Positions 48,366 through 57,048 of a stretch of 64,000 nucleotides of DNA are shown in pieces. The stretch lies in NCBI RefSeq assembly GCF_005221305.1, contig NZ_CP039887.1:1054001-1118000 (forward strand), in the 5' to 3' direction. Numbering within the stretch: the first letter of the stretch is position 1; the number at the start of each line of letters is the position of its first letter. The notes beneath the pieces were generated by a model that had not been told where the DNA came from, did not search any database, and worked only from the letters and a program-made list of their open reading frames with translations. The position numbers and the translations under genes were made by a program. The DNA comes from Neisseria subflava. Lineage in GTDB: Bacteria; Pseudomonadota; Gammaproteobacteria; Burkholderiales; Neisseriaceae.

Positions 48366-49013
48366 TTACCGCTGATGTCGTTGTTGCAAACGCTCCGTAT
48401 GTGTTCGCAGCTTTTCACTATTTGCTTGATAATCACTTGAAGACAATACAGCAACTATTGCCTCTACCTCATGAGGAAGCAATACGGCCGTCTGAAAATT
48501 CTTAATATAAGCCGCCGCCTGCCTAATACGGCAAACATTTGGTGGCATTTTCGATTTCAACTCACAATCACCTAAGAAAACTACCATTGAATGAAACTTC
48601 TCCTCAGGAAATTGCAATAGTTCTGACAATGCTTTGATATGAGCATAATTCTGACGCAACGGGTTTTGGAAATAATGTTTCTGTTTATAGATGATTTGCG
48701 TCCATTTAGATTGCTTTTCACTACCAAAAATCCAACCTGTGTAATTTTTAGTTTCTATCACAAATATCCCAAAAATTGAGACATAAATATGATCAATTTG
48801 TGTCGTACCATCTCGAGATGGAATAATTAAATCGTGAAACTCAGAATAAGTTTTCTCATCTAAATTTTTTCCAATTACAGAACGAACTGCTATTTCCCCC
48901 ATACTTCCCTTTATTTTAGGATTTTTCAACAACGCTTTTAATAAAAGCAAAGGAATAATGATCAGAAAAACCCAAAATATACCTGACATACTTCCCAATA
49001 TTTGTTCAATCAT
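48366..49013 (-). CDS. NERD domain protein
   Basis: The 215-residue protein has an N-terminal membrane helix (residues about 10-27) followed by a NERD (nuclease-related) domain. The domain has G-S-M-G-E-I-A-V near 37, I-I-P-S-R-D-G-T-T-Q-I-D-H-I near 68, and F-V-I-E-T-K-N-Y-T-G near 87. The D...E-x-K spacing matches the PD-(D/E)xK nuclease core. NERD proteins are widespread and poorly characterised. The AT-richer composition than its neighbours may reflect transfer. One DUS core lies in the coding part near 48489. Confidence 0.85.
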   Translation of the reverse strand: MIEQILGSMSGIFWVFLIIIPLLLLKALLKNPKIKGSMGEIAVRSVIGKNLDEKTYSEFHDLIIPSRDGTTQIDHIYVSIFGIFVIETKNYTGWIFGSEKQSKWTQIIYKQKHYFQNPLRQNYAHIKALSELLQFPEEKFHSMVVFLGDCELKSKMPPNVCRIRQAAAYIKNFQTAVLLPHEVEAIVAVLSSSDYQANSEKLRTHTERLQQRHQR

Positions 49014-49059
49014 GACGTTTTCTTTTTTATTTAAAACTAAAAATTTATATATTTATGGT

Positions 49060-49410
49060 TTATTCCCGAGTACGTTCAATTTCAATACCAACCTGCGCCA
49101 CATCGGGTAAGATACCGGGTTTCACAATACGGACGCGCACTTTGGCCGCACCAAAATCATTTAAAATCAATTGGGCGATATATTCCGCCAAAGTTTCCAG
49201 CAGTAAAAAATCCTGTTCGGCAAGGCTGCGGCGTACGACTTCGCATACTTCGCCATAATGAATGGTGTCGCCGATATCGTCGCTCGTGCCGGTTCGCTCG
49301 GGAACGCTGATTTCCAAATCCAAAATCAAAGTCTGTTTACGCTCGCGCTCCCAATCATATACGCCGATTAAAGTATCGGCCTTCATGCCGTACAAAAAGA
49401 TTTTATCCAT
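49060..49410 (-). CDS. folB: Dihydroneopterin aldolase
   Basis: The 116-residue enzyme cleaves dihydroneopterin in folate synthesis. It starts M-D-K-I-F-L-Y-G-M-K-A-D-T-L-I-G-V-Y-D-W-E, the conserved FolB opening with the catalytic Glu/Tyr region, and has L-L-E-T-L-A-E-Y-I near residue 70. The ATG at 49410 is the family start; the open frame extends 22 codons over the promoter region of the divergent plsY. The two starts are 58 bases apart, so they share a short control region. Confidence 0.93.
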   Translation of the reverse strand: MDKIFLYGMKADTLIGVYDWERERKQTLILDLEISVPERTGTSDDIGDTIHYGEVCEVVRRSLAEQDFLLLETLAEYIAQLILNDFGAAKVRVRIVKPGILPDVAQVGIEIERTRE

Positions 49411-49468
49411 TTGCCTGTCCGTTTTTTTTGATAGAATAACCATTCCCATTTTAAGTAAAGCACCCAAA

Positions 49469-50080
49469 ATGTTCAATGTACTCGCTATTATTGCCGCCTA
49501 TCTTATCGGCTCCCTGTCTTTTGCCGTCATCGTATCAAAATATTACGGCATGGACGATCCGCGCACTTACGGCTCCGGCAACCCCGGTGCTACCAACGTC
49601 TTGCGCAGCGGTAAGAAAAAAGCAGCCGCACTGACCTTGCTCGGCGATGCAGTAAAAGGCTTGGTTGCCGTCATCTTGGCACGCTGTCTGCAAGATACTT
49701 TAAATTTGTCTGATGCAACGATAGCACTGGTTGCCATCGCCGCATTGGTCGGCCATATGTGGCCAATATTTTTCAATTTTAAAGGTGGCAAAGGCGTAGC
49801 CACCGCATTGGGCGTCTTACTCGCCCTCTCCCCCGCAACCGCCCTGCTTTGCGCCTTGATTTGGCTGGTCATGGCATTCGGTTTCAAAGTATCCTCCCTC
49901 GCCGCACTGGTCGCCACCGTCTGCGCACCCATCTTCGCCTTCTTCATGATGCTGCACGCCTCTTGGGCATGGGCAACCGTATTCATTGCAGCATTGGTGT
50001 TGTACCGCCACAAAAGCAATATTCAAAACCTGATTCAAGGTAAAGAAAGCAAAATCGGAGATAAAGCCGGAAAATCTTAA
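49469..50080 (+). CDS. plsY: Glycerol-3-phosphate acyltransferase PlsY
   Basis: This 203-residue inner-membrane enzyme transfers acyl groups from acyl-phosphate to glycerol-3-phosphate, the first step of phospholipid synthesis in the PlsX/Y route. The three PlsY motifs are seen: G-S-G-N-P-G-A-T-N near residue 36, G-H-M-W-P-I-F-F near 94, and F-K-G-G-K-G-V-A-T near 104. Five hydrophobic segments fit the fold. ATG 49469 is preferred over the longer frame, which overlaps folB antisense. Confidence 0.95.
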   Translation: MFNVLAIIAAYLIGSLSFAVIVSKYYGMDDPRTYGSGNPGATNVLRSGKKKAAALTLLGDAVKGLVAVILARCLQDTLNLSDATIALVAIAALVGHMWPIFFNFKGGKGVATALGVLLALSPATALLCALIWLVMAFGFKVSSLAALVATVCAPIFAFFMMLHASWAWATVFIAALVLYRHKSNIQNLIQGKESKIGDKAGKS

Positions 50081-50096
50081 AAACATAAATACAATC

Positions 50097-50139
50097 AATA
50101 AAAGGCCGTCTGAAAGTATATTTTTCAGACGGCCTTTTG
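50097..50139. terminator. DUS inverted-pair terminator
   Basis: AAAAGGCCGTCTGAAA and its complement with A/T tails, between the convergent plsY and greB genes. Confidence 0.85.
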
Positions 50140-50167
50140 TAGTTTCATTCGCTTTATTCACGCATAA

Positions 50168-50659
50168 TCAGTCAATCTTAATATATTCCACCGACAGAAT
50201 CTCTATAACCTCACGTCCTTCCGGTGTATCCAAGACAACTTCATCGCCTTCGCGTGCTTTAATCAGGCTGCGTGCCAAAGGGGAAATCCATGAAATTTTG
50301 TTTTTAGCGGTATCGATTTCATCTACGCCGACGATTTTGACGGTTTGTTCACGACCGTCTCCGCGCAATAAGCCAACGGTGGCGCTGAAAAAAATCTGGT
50401 CCGTCGCTTCACGCGCTTCAGGATCGACGACGACGGCTGCTTCCAAGCGTTTGGTTAGGAAACGGATACGGCGGTCGATTTCGCGCATACGGCGTTTGCC
50501 GTAAAGATAGTCGCCATTTTCGCTGCGGTCGCCATTGCTTGCCGCCCAGTTAACAATTTGGACGATTTCCGGGCGCTCTTTGTTGACCAAATGATAAAGT
50601 TCGTCTTTCAGTGCCTGCCAACCGGTAGGTGTGATGTAATTTTTGGTTTCGGTACTCAT
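50168..50659 (-). CDS. greB: Transcript cleavage factor GreB
   Basis: The 163-residue protein has the N-terminal coiled-coil with the acidic tip D-R-S-E-N-G-D-Y (residues about 44-51) that reaches the RNA polymerase active site. Y-G-K-R-R-M-R-E-I-D follows, then a C-terminal FKBP-like domain with I-S-W-I-S-P-L-A near residue 125. The basic pattern and length favour GreB over GreA. It rescues backtracked polymerase. Single gene, closed upstream and downstream by DUS hairpins. Confidence 0.92.
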   Translation of the reverse strand: MSTETKNYITPTGWQALKDELYHLVNKERPEIVQIVNWAASNGDRSENGDYLYGKRRMREIDRRIRFLTKRLEAAVVVDPEAREATDQIFFSATVGLLRGDGREQTVKIVGVDEIDTAKNKISWISPLARSLIKAREGDEVVLDTPEGREVIEILSVEYIKID

Positions 50660-50678
50660 AATGTGTCTATAACATAAT

Positions 50679-50717
50679 TAAAGGCCGTCTGAACGTTAAT
50701 TTTCAGACGGCCTTTAT
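50679..50717. terminator. DUS inverted-pair terminator
   Basis: AAAGGCCGTCTGAA with its complement between the greB start and the purF stop; it ends the folC-dedD-cvpA-purF unit. Confidence 0.8.
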
Positions 50718-50733
50718 TGTAAGTCAATTTACT

Positions 50734-52275
50734 TTATTCTTCATCATCACTATCGCTGATACTGATGCTGTGTTCCATTTTGCTTGGATGTACCTTCAAG
50801 CCGCCACAACCTGATTTTTCGGTAGAGAGACGGTTTAGATACGCTTCGTCGATATCGCCGGTTTGATAAACACCGTTGAAGCATGAAGAATCGAAGGATT
50901 CGATTTTTGGATTGAGTGCTTTGACTACTGCTTCCAAGTCTTCTAAGTTTTGGAAAACAATGCCGTCCGCGCCAATCTCAGCCGAGATTTCTGCTGCGCT
51001 GCGGCCGTTTGCAATCAGTTCTTCACGGGTCGGCATATCGATACCGTACACATTCGGATAGCGCACTTCGGGAGCTGCAGAAGCAATATAGACTTTGCGC
51101 GCACCTGCCGCTCGTACCATTTCAACGATTTCACGGCTGGTCGTACCGCGCACGATGGAATCATCCACCAACAAAACGCTTTTGCCATTAAACTCGGTTT
51201 CCATCGGACTGAGTTTTTGGCGTACTGATTTTTTACGCGTTGCTTGTCCGGGCATGATGAAAGTGCGGCCGATATAGCGGTTTTTAATCAGACCTTCGCG
51301 GTAAGGTTTTTCGAGATGGACGGCAAGCTCCATCGCGCTGGGTCGGCTGGTATCAGGAATCGGCATCACGACATCGATATCGTCGACGGGCAACTCGCGT
51401 TTGATTTTTTCCGCCAAAGAAACGCCCATATCCAGACGCGCCTGATAGATGGATACGCCGTCGATGACGGAGTCGGGACGCGCGAAATAGACGTATTCAA
51501 AGAGACAAGGGCTGAGTTTGACTTTATCACTGCATTGACGCGACACGATTGAACCGTCAAAGCTGACAAACACTGCCTCACCCGGTTGGATATCACGTTC
51601 CAAATCATAGGCGAGCGCGTTGAAAGCAACTGATTCAGAGGCAACGGCATACGATTTTTTACCGGATTCATCGGTTTGCGAACCCAATACTAATGGACGG
51701 ATACCGTGAGGATCTCGGAAGGCAACCATGCCATATCCGGCAATCATGGCTACGACACCGTATGCGCCGCGCACTATGCGGTGTACTTCGGAAACGGCGT
51801 TGAAAATATTGTCGATAGTAAGTTGATAAGGGGCTTTTTTAGAGACTTCGCGGCGTAATTCGTGCGCGAATACATTGAGTAGAACTTCAGAATCGGAGCT
51901 GGTATTAACGTGGCGCAGGTGTTTGTTGCATACGTTTTCATACAACTCTTCGGTATTGGTCAGATTACCGTTGTGTGCCAAAACAATGCCGAATGGGGAG
52001 CTGACATAAAACGGCTGGGCTTCTGCACTGCTGCCTGCATTGCCTGCAGTCGGATAGCGGACATGTGCAATGCCGGCATTACCGATCAAATCGCGCATAT
52101 TGCGGGTACGGAACACTTCGCGCACCATGCCTTTGCCCTTGTGCATATGAAATATATTGCCTTCGGCAGTAACAATACCTGCTGCGTCCTGACCACGGTG
52201 TTGCAACATCTGCAAACCATCATACAACATCTGATTGACCGGCTCATGACTAACCAAACCTAATACACCACACAT
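50734..52275 (-). CDS. purF: Amidophosphoribosyltransferase
   Basis: This 513-residue enzyme catalyses the first committed step of purine synthesis, from PRPP and glutamine. It starts M-C-G-V-L-G-L, exposing Cys1 as the glutaminase nucleophile. The PRPP-binding loop V-L-L-V-D-D-S-I-V-R-G-T-T lies near residue 370. It is the last gene of the folC-dedD-cvpA-purF set, the same order as in E. coli, with a 150-base gap after cvpA. Confidence 0.97.
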   Translation of the reverse strand: MCGVLGLVSHEPVNQMLYDGLQMLQHRGQDAAGIVTAEGNIFHMHKGKGMVREVFRTRNMRDLIGNAGIAHVRYPTAGNAGSSAEAQPFYVSSPFGIVLAHNGNLTNTEELYENVCNKHLRHVNTSSDSEVLLNVFAHELRREVSKKAPYQLTIDNIFNAVSEVHRIVRGAYGVVAMIAGYGMVAFRDPHGIRPLVLGSQTDESGKKSYAVASESVAFNALAYDLERDIQPGEAVFVSFDGSIVSRQCSDKVKLSPCLFEYVYFARPDSVIDGVSIYQARLDMGVSLAEKIKRELPVDDIDVVMPIPDTSRPSAMELAVHLEKPYREGLIKNRYIGRTFIMPGQATRKKSVRQKLSPMETEFNGKSVLLVDDSIVRGTTSREIVEMVRAAGARKVYIASAAPEVRYPNVYGIDMPTREELIANGRSAAEISAEIGADGIVFQNLEDLEAVVKALNPKIESFDSSCFNGVYQTGDIDEAYLNRLSTEKSGCGGLKVHPSKMEHSISISDSDDEE

Positions 52276-52427
52276 ATCGTGCTTCTCCGAGTTTGAAGAT
52301 TAAATGGGTAAGCCGTCATTATAAAATAATTTAGATGAGTTTGCTCGAATTGTTAACAATATGATGCTAAATTTACGCAAATAAAAACGGACTCAGACGA
52401 CCCATAGGCCGTCTGAATCCGTCAAAC

Positions 52428-52961
52428 TCAATCATCCAATTCTTCAACTTCAGCTGCTTTACTAGAAAGATGGGGCATTGCGCTATCTTTTCCAGGCAAA
52501 TAAGGCATCGCAGCATCGGCAAGTGATTCAAAATACGGAATTGTGTACGAACTTTGCCACTCTTCCGTTTTCGGCAAATCAGTGTGTGAAAAAACCATCA
52601 CTGCCAGTGTCACCAAAATCACACCTTTCACTGCACCAAATACACCGCCAAGCAAACGGTTAATGCTTCCCAAACCAACGGCAGACATCAAACTGCTCAA
52701 CAGCGATCGTGCCAGTTTCTGCAACAGCCATGCCAGAAAAAACACAGCGGCAAAACCCATGGCAACCGCCAAGGAATGCGGTTCAACCGATTTAAAGACT
52801 ACATCGGCAAATGGCACGGCGAGCGTTCTGGCTGCAATAAAAGATACCACCCACGCCACCATCGCCCCTGCTTCGGCAATAATACCCCGTGTCAACGAGA
52901 TAATGATGCAGATGACGATGACGGCGGCCGCCAACAAATCGGCAACAGGCAAATTACTCAC
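52428..52961 (-). CDS. cvpA: CvpA family membrane protein
   Basis: The 177-residue protein has four hydrophobic segments (residues about 5-25, 28-45, 62-82 and 105-125), with L-T-R-G-I-I-A-E and R-L-L-G-G-V-F-G-A-V-K-G as in CvpA proteins. E. coli CvpA is needed for colicin V production and for envelope resistance traits; the biochemical role is unclear. Its start overlaps the end of the SPOR-domain gene by eight bases. The location upstream of purF is conserved. Confidence 0.9.
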   Translation of the reverse strand: MSNLPVADLLAAAVIVICIIISLTRGIIAEAGAMVAWVVSFIAARTLAVPFADVVFKSVEPHSLAVAMGFAAVFFLAWLLQKLARSLLSSLMSAVGLGSINRLLGGVFGAVKGVILVTLAVMVFSHTDLPKTEEWQSSYTIPYFESLADAAMPYLPGKDSAMPHLSSKAAEVEELDD

Positions 52962-54102
52962 TGGTCACCTGACCGGCAATGCCATGTACACGCAATTTGT
53001 TCAAATCGCGCTCTGCATCGCGTGCATTTTTATAACTGGCTGATTTCACGCGATACACCTTACCTTTATCGGTCATGACTTCAGTAATGGTCGAATCGAT
53101 ACCTGCGGCTTTCATTTTACGTTGCAGGCTTTGCGCGCGTTCTTTTTCAGCATAACCAGCCTGAATAGCGGCTTTTTTCGCAGGCTTGGCTTCTGCTGTT
53201 TCTTTTTCAGCTTTAGGTTTGGCTTTTTCAGACGGCTTCTCGGCAGTTTTTACCTTATCGGCTTTTTCTGCTTTGGCCGTTTCTGGTTTAGCCTTTTCAT
53301 TTTTTGGTTTTTCAACTTTGGCTTCTACTTTCTTAGCAGGCTCGGCCTTGTCTTTTACGCTGTCTTTGCTGTTTTTGGCAGATTTACGCTCGGCAATGGC
53401 TTTCTCTGCCTTTTCCAATTGTGCCAATTTATTGCGTTCGGCAGCGGCTTCACGCTCTGCTTTTTCAGCACGCGCTTGAAGTGCGCGTTTTTTAGCTGCC
53501 AATGCGTTTTCTTTCTCAGCAGCTTCCTGTTGGGCTTGTGTTTTACGGGCCGCAGCAGCACGTTGTTCAGCCTGACGTTGGCGGCGTTCTTCGGCTCGGC
53601 GCTCCGCAGCTTCACGTTTGGCAGCCTCGGCGCGTTGAATACGCTCGGACTCTTCCAAGCCTTTAATATTGCCGTCATCCAAAGTATCGTTGATCAAAAC
53701 CAACGGCTCGCCGACATCTTCAGGAGCAGATTCACGGTTTGGCTTCAATACTTCAACCGGCGCATTATCTTCTTCGTCGCCTGCATTTTGCGGTTTATTT
53801 GATGCTTCGGCATCCGCATGGCGGGCAGCCTCCTCAGCAGCAGCGACATCCTCTTTATTAGGCTCTAAAACAACCGCCTTGCTCGGCTCGTCAGCCGTTT
53901 TGATTTGGCTCTGACCGACAGGCGCTTCTTTAAACGGTGAATTTTTATCGTCGCCGGAAGTCAGCGCCAGACCGAACAGCATACCCGATGCCACCACCAA
54001 GCCGGAGGCCAAGACCAAGCGACGGCGGTTGCGACGTTTGAGTCGTTCGTAACCGTCTAAATCGTATCCGTTTGGAGTTTCTTTTTGTTTATTGTCGGAC
54101 AT
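52954..54102 (-). CDS. SPOR-domain protein (DedD-like cell-division protein)
   Basis: The 382-residue protein has a cytoplasmic N-terminus, a membrane helix (residues about 29-49), a long Lys/Glu/Ala-rich linker (about 85-305, partly predicted coiled coil) and a C-terminal SPOR domain (about 310-380). SPOR domains bind denuded glycan at the septum. Position between folC and cvpA is that of E. coli DedD, although the linker is much longer here and rich in K-A-E-K repeats. The role in division is inferred from domain and context. Confidence 0.87.
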   Translation of the reverse strand: MSDNKQKETPNGYDLDGYERLKRRNRRRLVLASGLVVASGMLFGLALTSGDDKNSPFKEAPVGQSQIKTADEPSKAVVLEPNKEDVAAAEEAARHADAEASNKPQNAGDEEDNAPVEVLKPNRESAPEDVGEPLVLINDTLDDGNIKGLEESERIQRAEAAKREAAERRAEERRQRQAEQRAAAARKTQAQQEAAEKENALAAKKRALQARAEKAEREAAAERNKLAQLEKAEKAIAERKSAKNSKDSVKDKAEPAKKVEAKVEKPKNEKAKPETAKAEKADKVKTAEKPSEKAKPKAEKETAEAKPAKKAAIQAGYAEKERAQSLQRKMKAAGIDSTITEVMTDKGKVYRVKSASYKNARDAERDLNKLRVHGIAGQVTSE

Positions 54103-54115
54103 GATAATTTCCTCG

Positions 54116-55399
54116 TTAGTGTTCTTTCAAAACAGCCATTACATCGGCAACAGTATGGAATGAGCCGAAAACAACGATTCTATCATTTTCGGTTGCTTTA
54201 GCCAAAGCAGCGCGATAGGCAGCAGCGACAGTTTCAAAAACATTTACATTATCGATACCGTGTTCAGCCAGTTTATCTTGCAAAGCCTCCACCGTCATGC
54301 CGCGCGGCACATCTAAAGGCGCGATATTCCACTCGTCAAACTGGTCTTTAACGATTTCCAGCACGCCATCAATATCTTTGTCGGACAACATACTGAATAC
54401 GGCGGTACGTTTTTGGGCAAAGGCAAGGTTAATCAGGCTGCGGCGCAAAGCACGGGCTGCGTGCGGATTGTGGCCGACATCCAAAACCACCAGCGGACGG
54501 CCGGGCAAAACTTGGAAACGGCCAGGATTCTCAACCAACAGCAAACCGCGTTTAATCGCGCCGATATCAACCGGCAATTGTTCGTTCAAACATTCCAACA
54601 CCGTCAATGCACACGCTGCATTGGACAACTGATAAGCACCGCGCAAAGCAGGAAACGGCAAGGAATTGCGGTTACGGCTTTGGCCGTCTGAAGATTGCGG
54701 ATGGAAGCGGTAGTTCCACTGTACGCTTTCCATTGATGCAAAATCAAAATCTCGCTGAACCATCAACAATTTTGCGCCAATTTCTTCTGTGTGTTTGACC
54801 AATGATTCAGGAGCAGGATTCTGACCGCATACAGCAGGTTTGCCGCTACGGAACACTCCGGCTTTCTCAAAACCGACCTGCTCAACAGTATCACCCAAAA
54901 ATGCCTGATGATCCAAATCCACGCTGGTAACAACCGAGCAGTCGCCATCGAATACGTTCACAGCATCCAATCGTCCGCCCAAACCGACTTCCAAAATCAT
55001 TACGTCCACATTTTCATGCATGAAAATATCGACGGCCGCCAAAGCATTAAACTCAAAATACGTCAGCGAAATTTCGCCGCGCGCCGCTTCGATGCGCTCA
55101 AATGAGGAAACAATCAGGTCGTCTGAAACCGGCTGAGTGTTGATGGCGATTCGTTCGTTGTAACGCAGAAGATGAGGACTGGTCAGCGTACCGACTTTAA
55201 AACCGGCTTCTTTATAAATATGCGACAAATAGGCGCATACGGAGCCTTTGCCATTGGTACCCGCCACCACGACGACAGGACATTGCGGCACCAAATTCAT
55301 GCGTTTTTTCACTTCTCCCACACGTTCCAAACCCATATCGATAAGGCCGGAACTATGGGCAGTCTCCAAATGAGAAAGCCAGTCTTGTAATGTTTTCAT
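54116..55399 (-). CDS. folC: Folylpolyglutamate/dihydrofolate synthase
   Basis: The 427-residue enzyme adds glutamate to dihydropteroate and folates. The nucleotide loop V-A-G-T-N-G-K-G-S-V is at residues about 45-54, the H-L-L-R-Y-N-E-R-I motif near 80, and the C-terminal domain has V-L-D-V-G-H-N-P-H-A-A-R-A near 308. It heads the folC-dedD-cvpA-purF gene order. The spacing to the SPOR gene is 13 bases. Confidence 0.96.
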   Translation of the reverse strand: MKTLQDWLSHLETAHSSGLIDMGLERVGEVKKRMNLVPQCPVVVVAGTNGKGSVCAYLSHIYKEAGFKVGTLTSPHLLRYNERIAINTQPVSDDLIVSSFERIEAARGEISLTYFEFNALAAVDIFMHENVDVMILEVGLGGRLDAVNVFDGDCSVVTSVDLDHQAFLGDTVEQVGFEKAGVFRSGKPAVCGQNPAPESLVKHTEEIGAKLLMVQRDFDFASMESVQWNYRFHPQSSDGQSRNRNSLPFPALRGAYQLSNAACALTVLECLNEQLPVDIGAIKRGLLLVENPGRFQVLPGRPLVVLDVGHNPHAARALRRSLINLAFAQKRTAVFSMLSDKDIDGVLEIVKDQFDEWNIAPLDVPRGMTVEALQDKLAEHGIDNVNVFETVAAAYRAALAKATENDRIVVFGSFHTVADVMAVLKEH

Positions 55400-55437
55400 T
55401 GTATTTATCGCTTCAAAAGGCCGTCTGAAACAGCCGT

Positions 55438-55890
55438 TTAATCCATATCTGCCGCAAGTTCTGCTTTGTCTTCTTTTTCACGGCACCAGCGTGCCCACAC
55501 TTTCAGACGGCGGTAGGCATCACGGCCAGCCATATCGGGCAAGATGCAGTGTTTGACTATTTTTCCGTCAACATTCCATTGTAAAAACAAAGCATAAACC
55601 GTCAACATACTGCTGTCTTGCAAAACCGCGCTTCTTCCCTCTTCCTCGCCATTCAAGTAAACCGTCGCACGGTATTGGCGGTCGATGATGATTTTTCTAA
55701 CTGTATTTTGAGCGTGAAAATTAACGGTACGCCAAGCATAGGCAAAACTGCCGGCCAATGCCGCCAAACCCAGCCACATCATCCAGCCGTAAAACTCGGC
55801 AAGGCATAAGGTAAACGCCGAAAGGTGTAAGAAGACAATCAGAATTTTCAAAGAACGCGAGGGCTTTAAGGCCGTCTGAAAACTTCGCAC
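55438..55890 (-). CDS. YgfX-like small membrane protein
   Basis: The 150-residue protein has two membrane segments (about residues 17-50) followed by a soluble part with W-R-T-V-N-F-H-A-Q and R-Y-L-x type strands. It ends in a charged tail and looks similar in layout to YgfX/CptA-type proteins. I regard the family call as tentative. It uses a GTG start four bases after the previous gene's stop. A DUS core is translated within the first codons (S-F-Q-T-A-L). Confidence 0.6.
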   Translation of the reverse strand: MRSFQTALKPSRSLKILIVFLHLSAFTLCLAEFYGWMMWLGLAALAGSFAYAWRTVNFHAQNTVRKIIIDRQYRATVYLNGEEEGRSAVLQDSSMLTVYALFLQWNVDGKIVKHCILPDMAGRDAYRRLKVWARWCREKEDKAELAADMD

Positions 55891-55894
55891 GGCT

Positions 55895-56254
55895 TTACAT
55901 CATATTGTCGAAAACAGGCGTAATGTTCAATTCCGCCTCTTCCATATCCAAAACCATATCGTGGATTTCGGTATCAAAAAATTCCCAAAAAGCCTTCAAG
56001 CTTATGTCTTGCGGCCATTTGCTTTTATCGATGTCCCAGCCGGCCAATTCAGCTTCAAAAATCTGCTGGTAGCGTTCGTCAAAATAAGAAATGACGGATT
56101 CGGGTTCGTCAAATTGCGGCACAAGGAATACGGAGCAGTTGGTGCGCAGTTGCTCGACGGTCAGGTCGGGCATATTTTCATCGGCGGATTTCAGCCATTC
56201 CCAAAAACGGGCGGTCGGCTTCAGCACGACAGCAGTACGGTCAACAAAATACAT
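55895..56254 (-). CDS. Small acidic hypothetical protein
   Basis: This 119-residue acidic protein begins M-Y-F-V-D-R-T-A-V-V-L-K-P-T and has many Asp, Glu and Trp residues (F-W-E-W-L, F-W-E-F-F-D). No signal peptide or membrane helix is seen. I prefer the ATG at 56254 over a TTG three codons upstream, as GAAAG precedes it. It lies immediately upstream of the YgfX-like gene and is probably co-transcribed. The family is not recognised. Confidence 0.7.
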   Translation of the reverse strand: MYFVDRTAVVLKPTARFWEWLKSADENMPDLTVEQLRTNCSVFLVPQFDEPESVISYFDERYQQIFEAELAGWDIDKSKWPQDISLKAFWEFFDTEIHDMVLDMEEAELNITPVFDNMM

Positions 56255-56286
56255 TATTTTCAACTTTCAAAATCATTCAAACCGAT

Positions 56287-56314
56287 CATGCCGTCTGAAA
56301 TTTCAGACGGCCCG
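56287..56314. terminator. Mixed-dialect DUS hairpin
   Basis: ATGCCGTCTGAAAT is followed directly by TTTCAGACGGC. The left arm is an AT-type DUS and the right arm reads GGCCCG beyond the core. It sits just after the ABC ATPase stop, which reads leftwards. Confidence 0.7.
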
Positions 56315-56317
56315 AGT

Positions 56318-57046
56318 TTAATGTGTCATCACCTGTTGCAGGAACTGTTTGGCACGCTCGTGTTTCGGATGGGTAAAAAACTCTTCCGGCGTTTCATCTT
56401 CCAGAATCTGGCCTTTATCGACAAAAATCACACGGTCGGCGACTTCGCGCGCAAAACCCATTTCATGGGTTACACACATCATGGTCATGCCGCTTTCCGC
56501 CAAGTCTTTCATCACTTTCAATACTTCGCCGACCATTTCAGGGTCAAGTGCGGAAGTCGGCTCGTCAAACAACATCACGCGCGGCTCCATCGCCAAACCG
56601 CGTGCAATCGCCACACGCTGCTGCTGACCGCCAGAAAGCTGACCGGGCAGCGCGTCTTTTTTATGTGCCAAGCCGACGCGTTCCAAAAGCTCCATCGCTT
56701 TCTTTTCCGCCTCTTCACGGCTTTGGTTTTTCACTTTCATCGGAGAAAGAATGATATTTTCCAAGACAGTCAAATGCGGATACAGATTGAAGCCTTGGAA
56801 CACAAAGCCCACTTCTTCGCGCACTTTGTTCAAATCGGTTTTCGGATCGGCAACATTGATGCCGTCCACCCAAATCTCGCCGCTTTCAATGCGCTCGAGT
56901 TGGTTTACCGTACGAATCAGCGTAGATTTGCCACTGCCTGAAGGGCCACATACAACGACCACTTCGCCTTGTTTGACTTCCAGATTCACGCCGTTGATAA
57001 CGTGCAAATCTTTAAAATGTTTATGTACATTTTTGAATTTAATCAT
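56318..57046 (-). CDS. Polar amino acid ABC transporter ATP-binding protein (GlnQ type)
   Basis: The 242-residue ATPase has Walker A G-P-S-G-S-G-K-S-T near residue 34, the signature L-S-G-G-Q-Q-Q-R near 137, Walker B V-M-L-F-D-E-P-T-S-A-L-D-P near 157, and the H-switch T-H-E near 192. It is most like GlnQ/HisP-class ATPases for polar amino acid import. No permease or binding-protein gene is next to it; the neighbour two bases upstream is a Sel1-type protein. The substrate is thus unknown. Confidence 0.92.
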   Translation of the reverse strand: MIKFKNVHKHFKDLHVINGVNLEVKQGEVVVVCGPSGSGKSTLIRTVNQLERIESGEIWVDGINVADPKTDLNKVREEVGFVFQGFNLYPHLTVLENIILSPMKVKNQSREEAEKKAMELLERVGLAHKKDALPGQLSGGQQQRVAIARGLAMEPRVMLFDEPTSALDPEMVGEVLKVMKDLAESGMTMMCVTHEMGFAREVADRVIFVDKGQILEDETPEEFFTHPKHERAKQFLQQVMTH

Positions 57047-57048
57047 GT

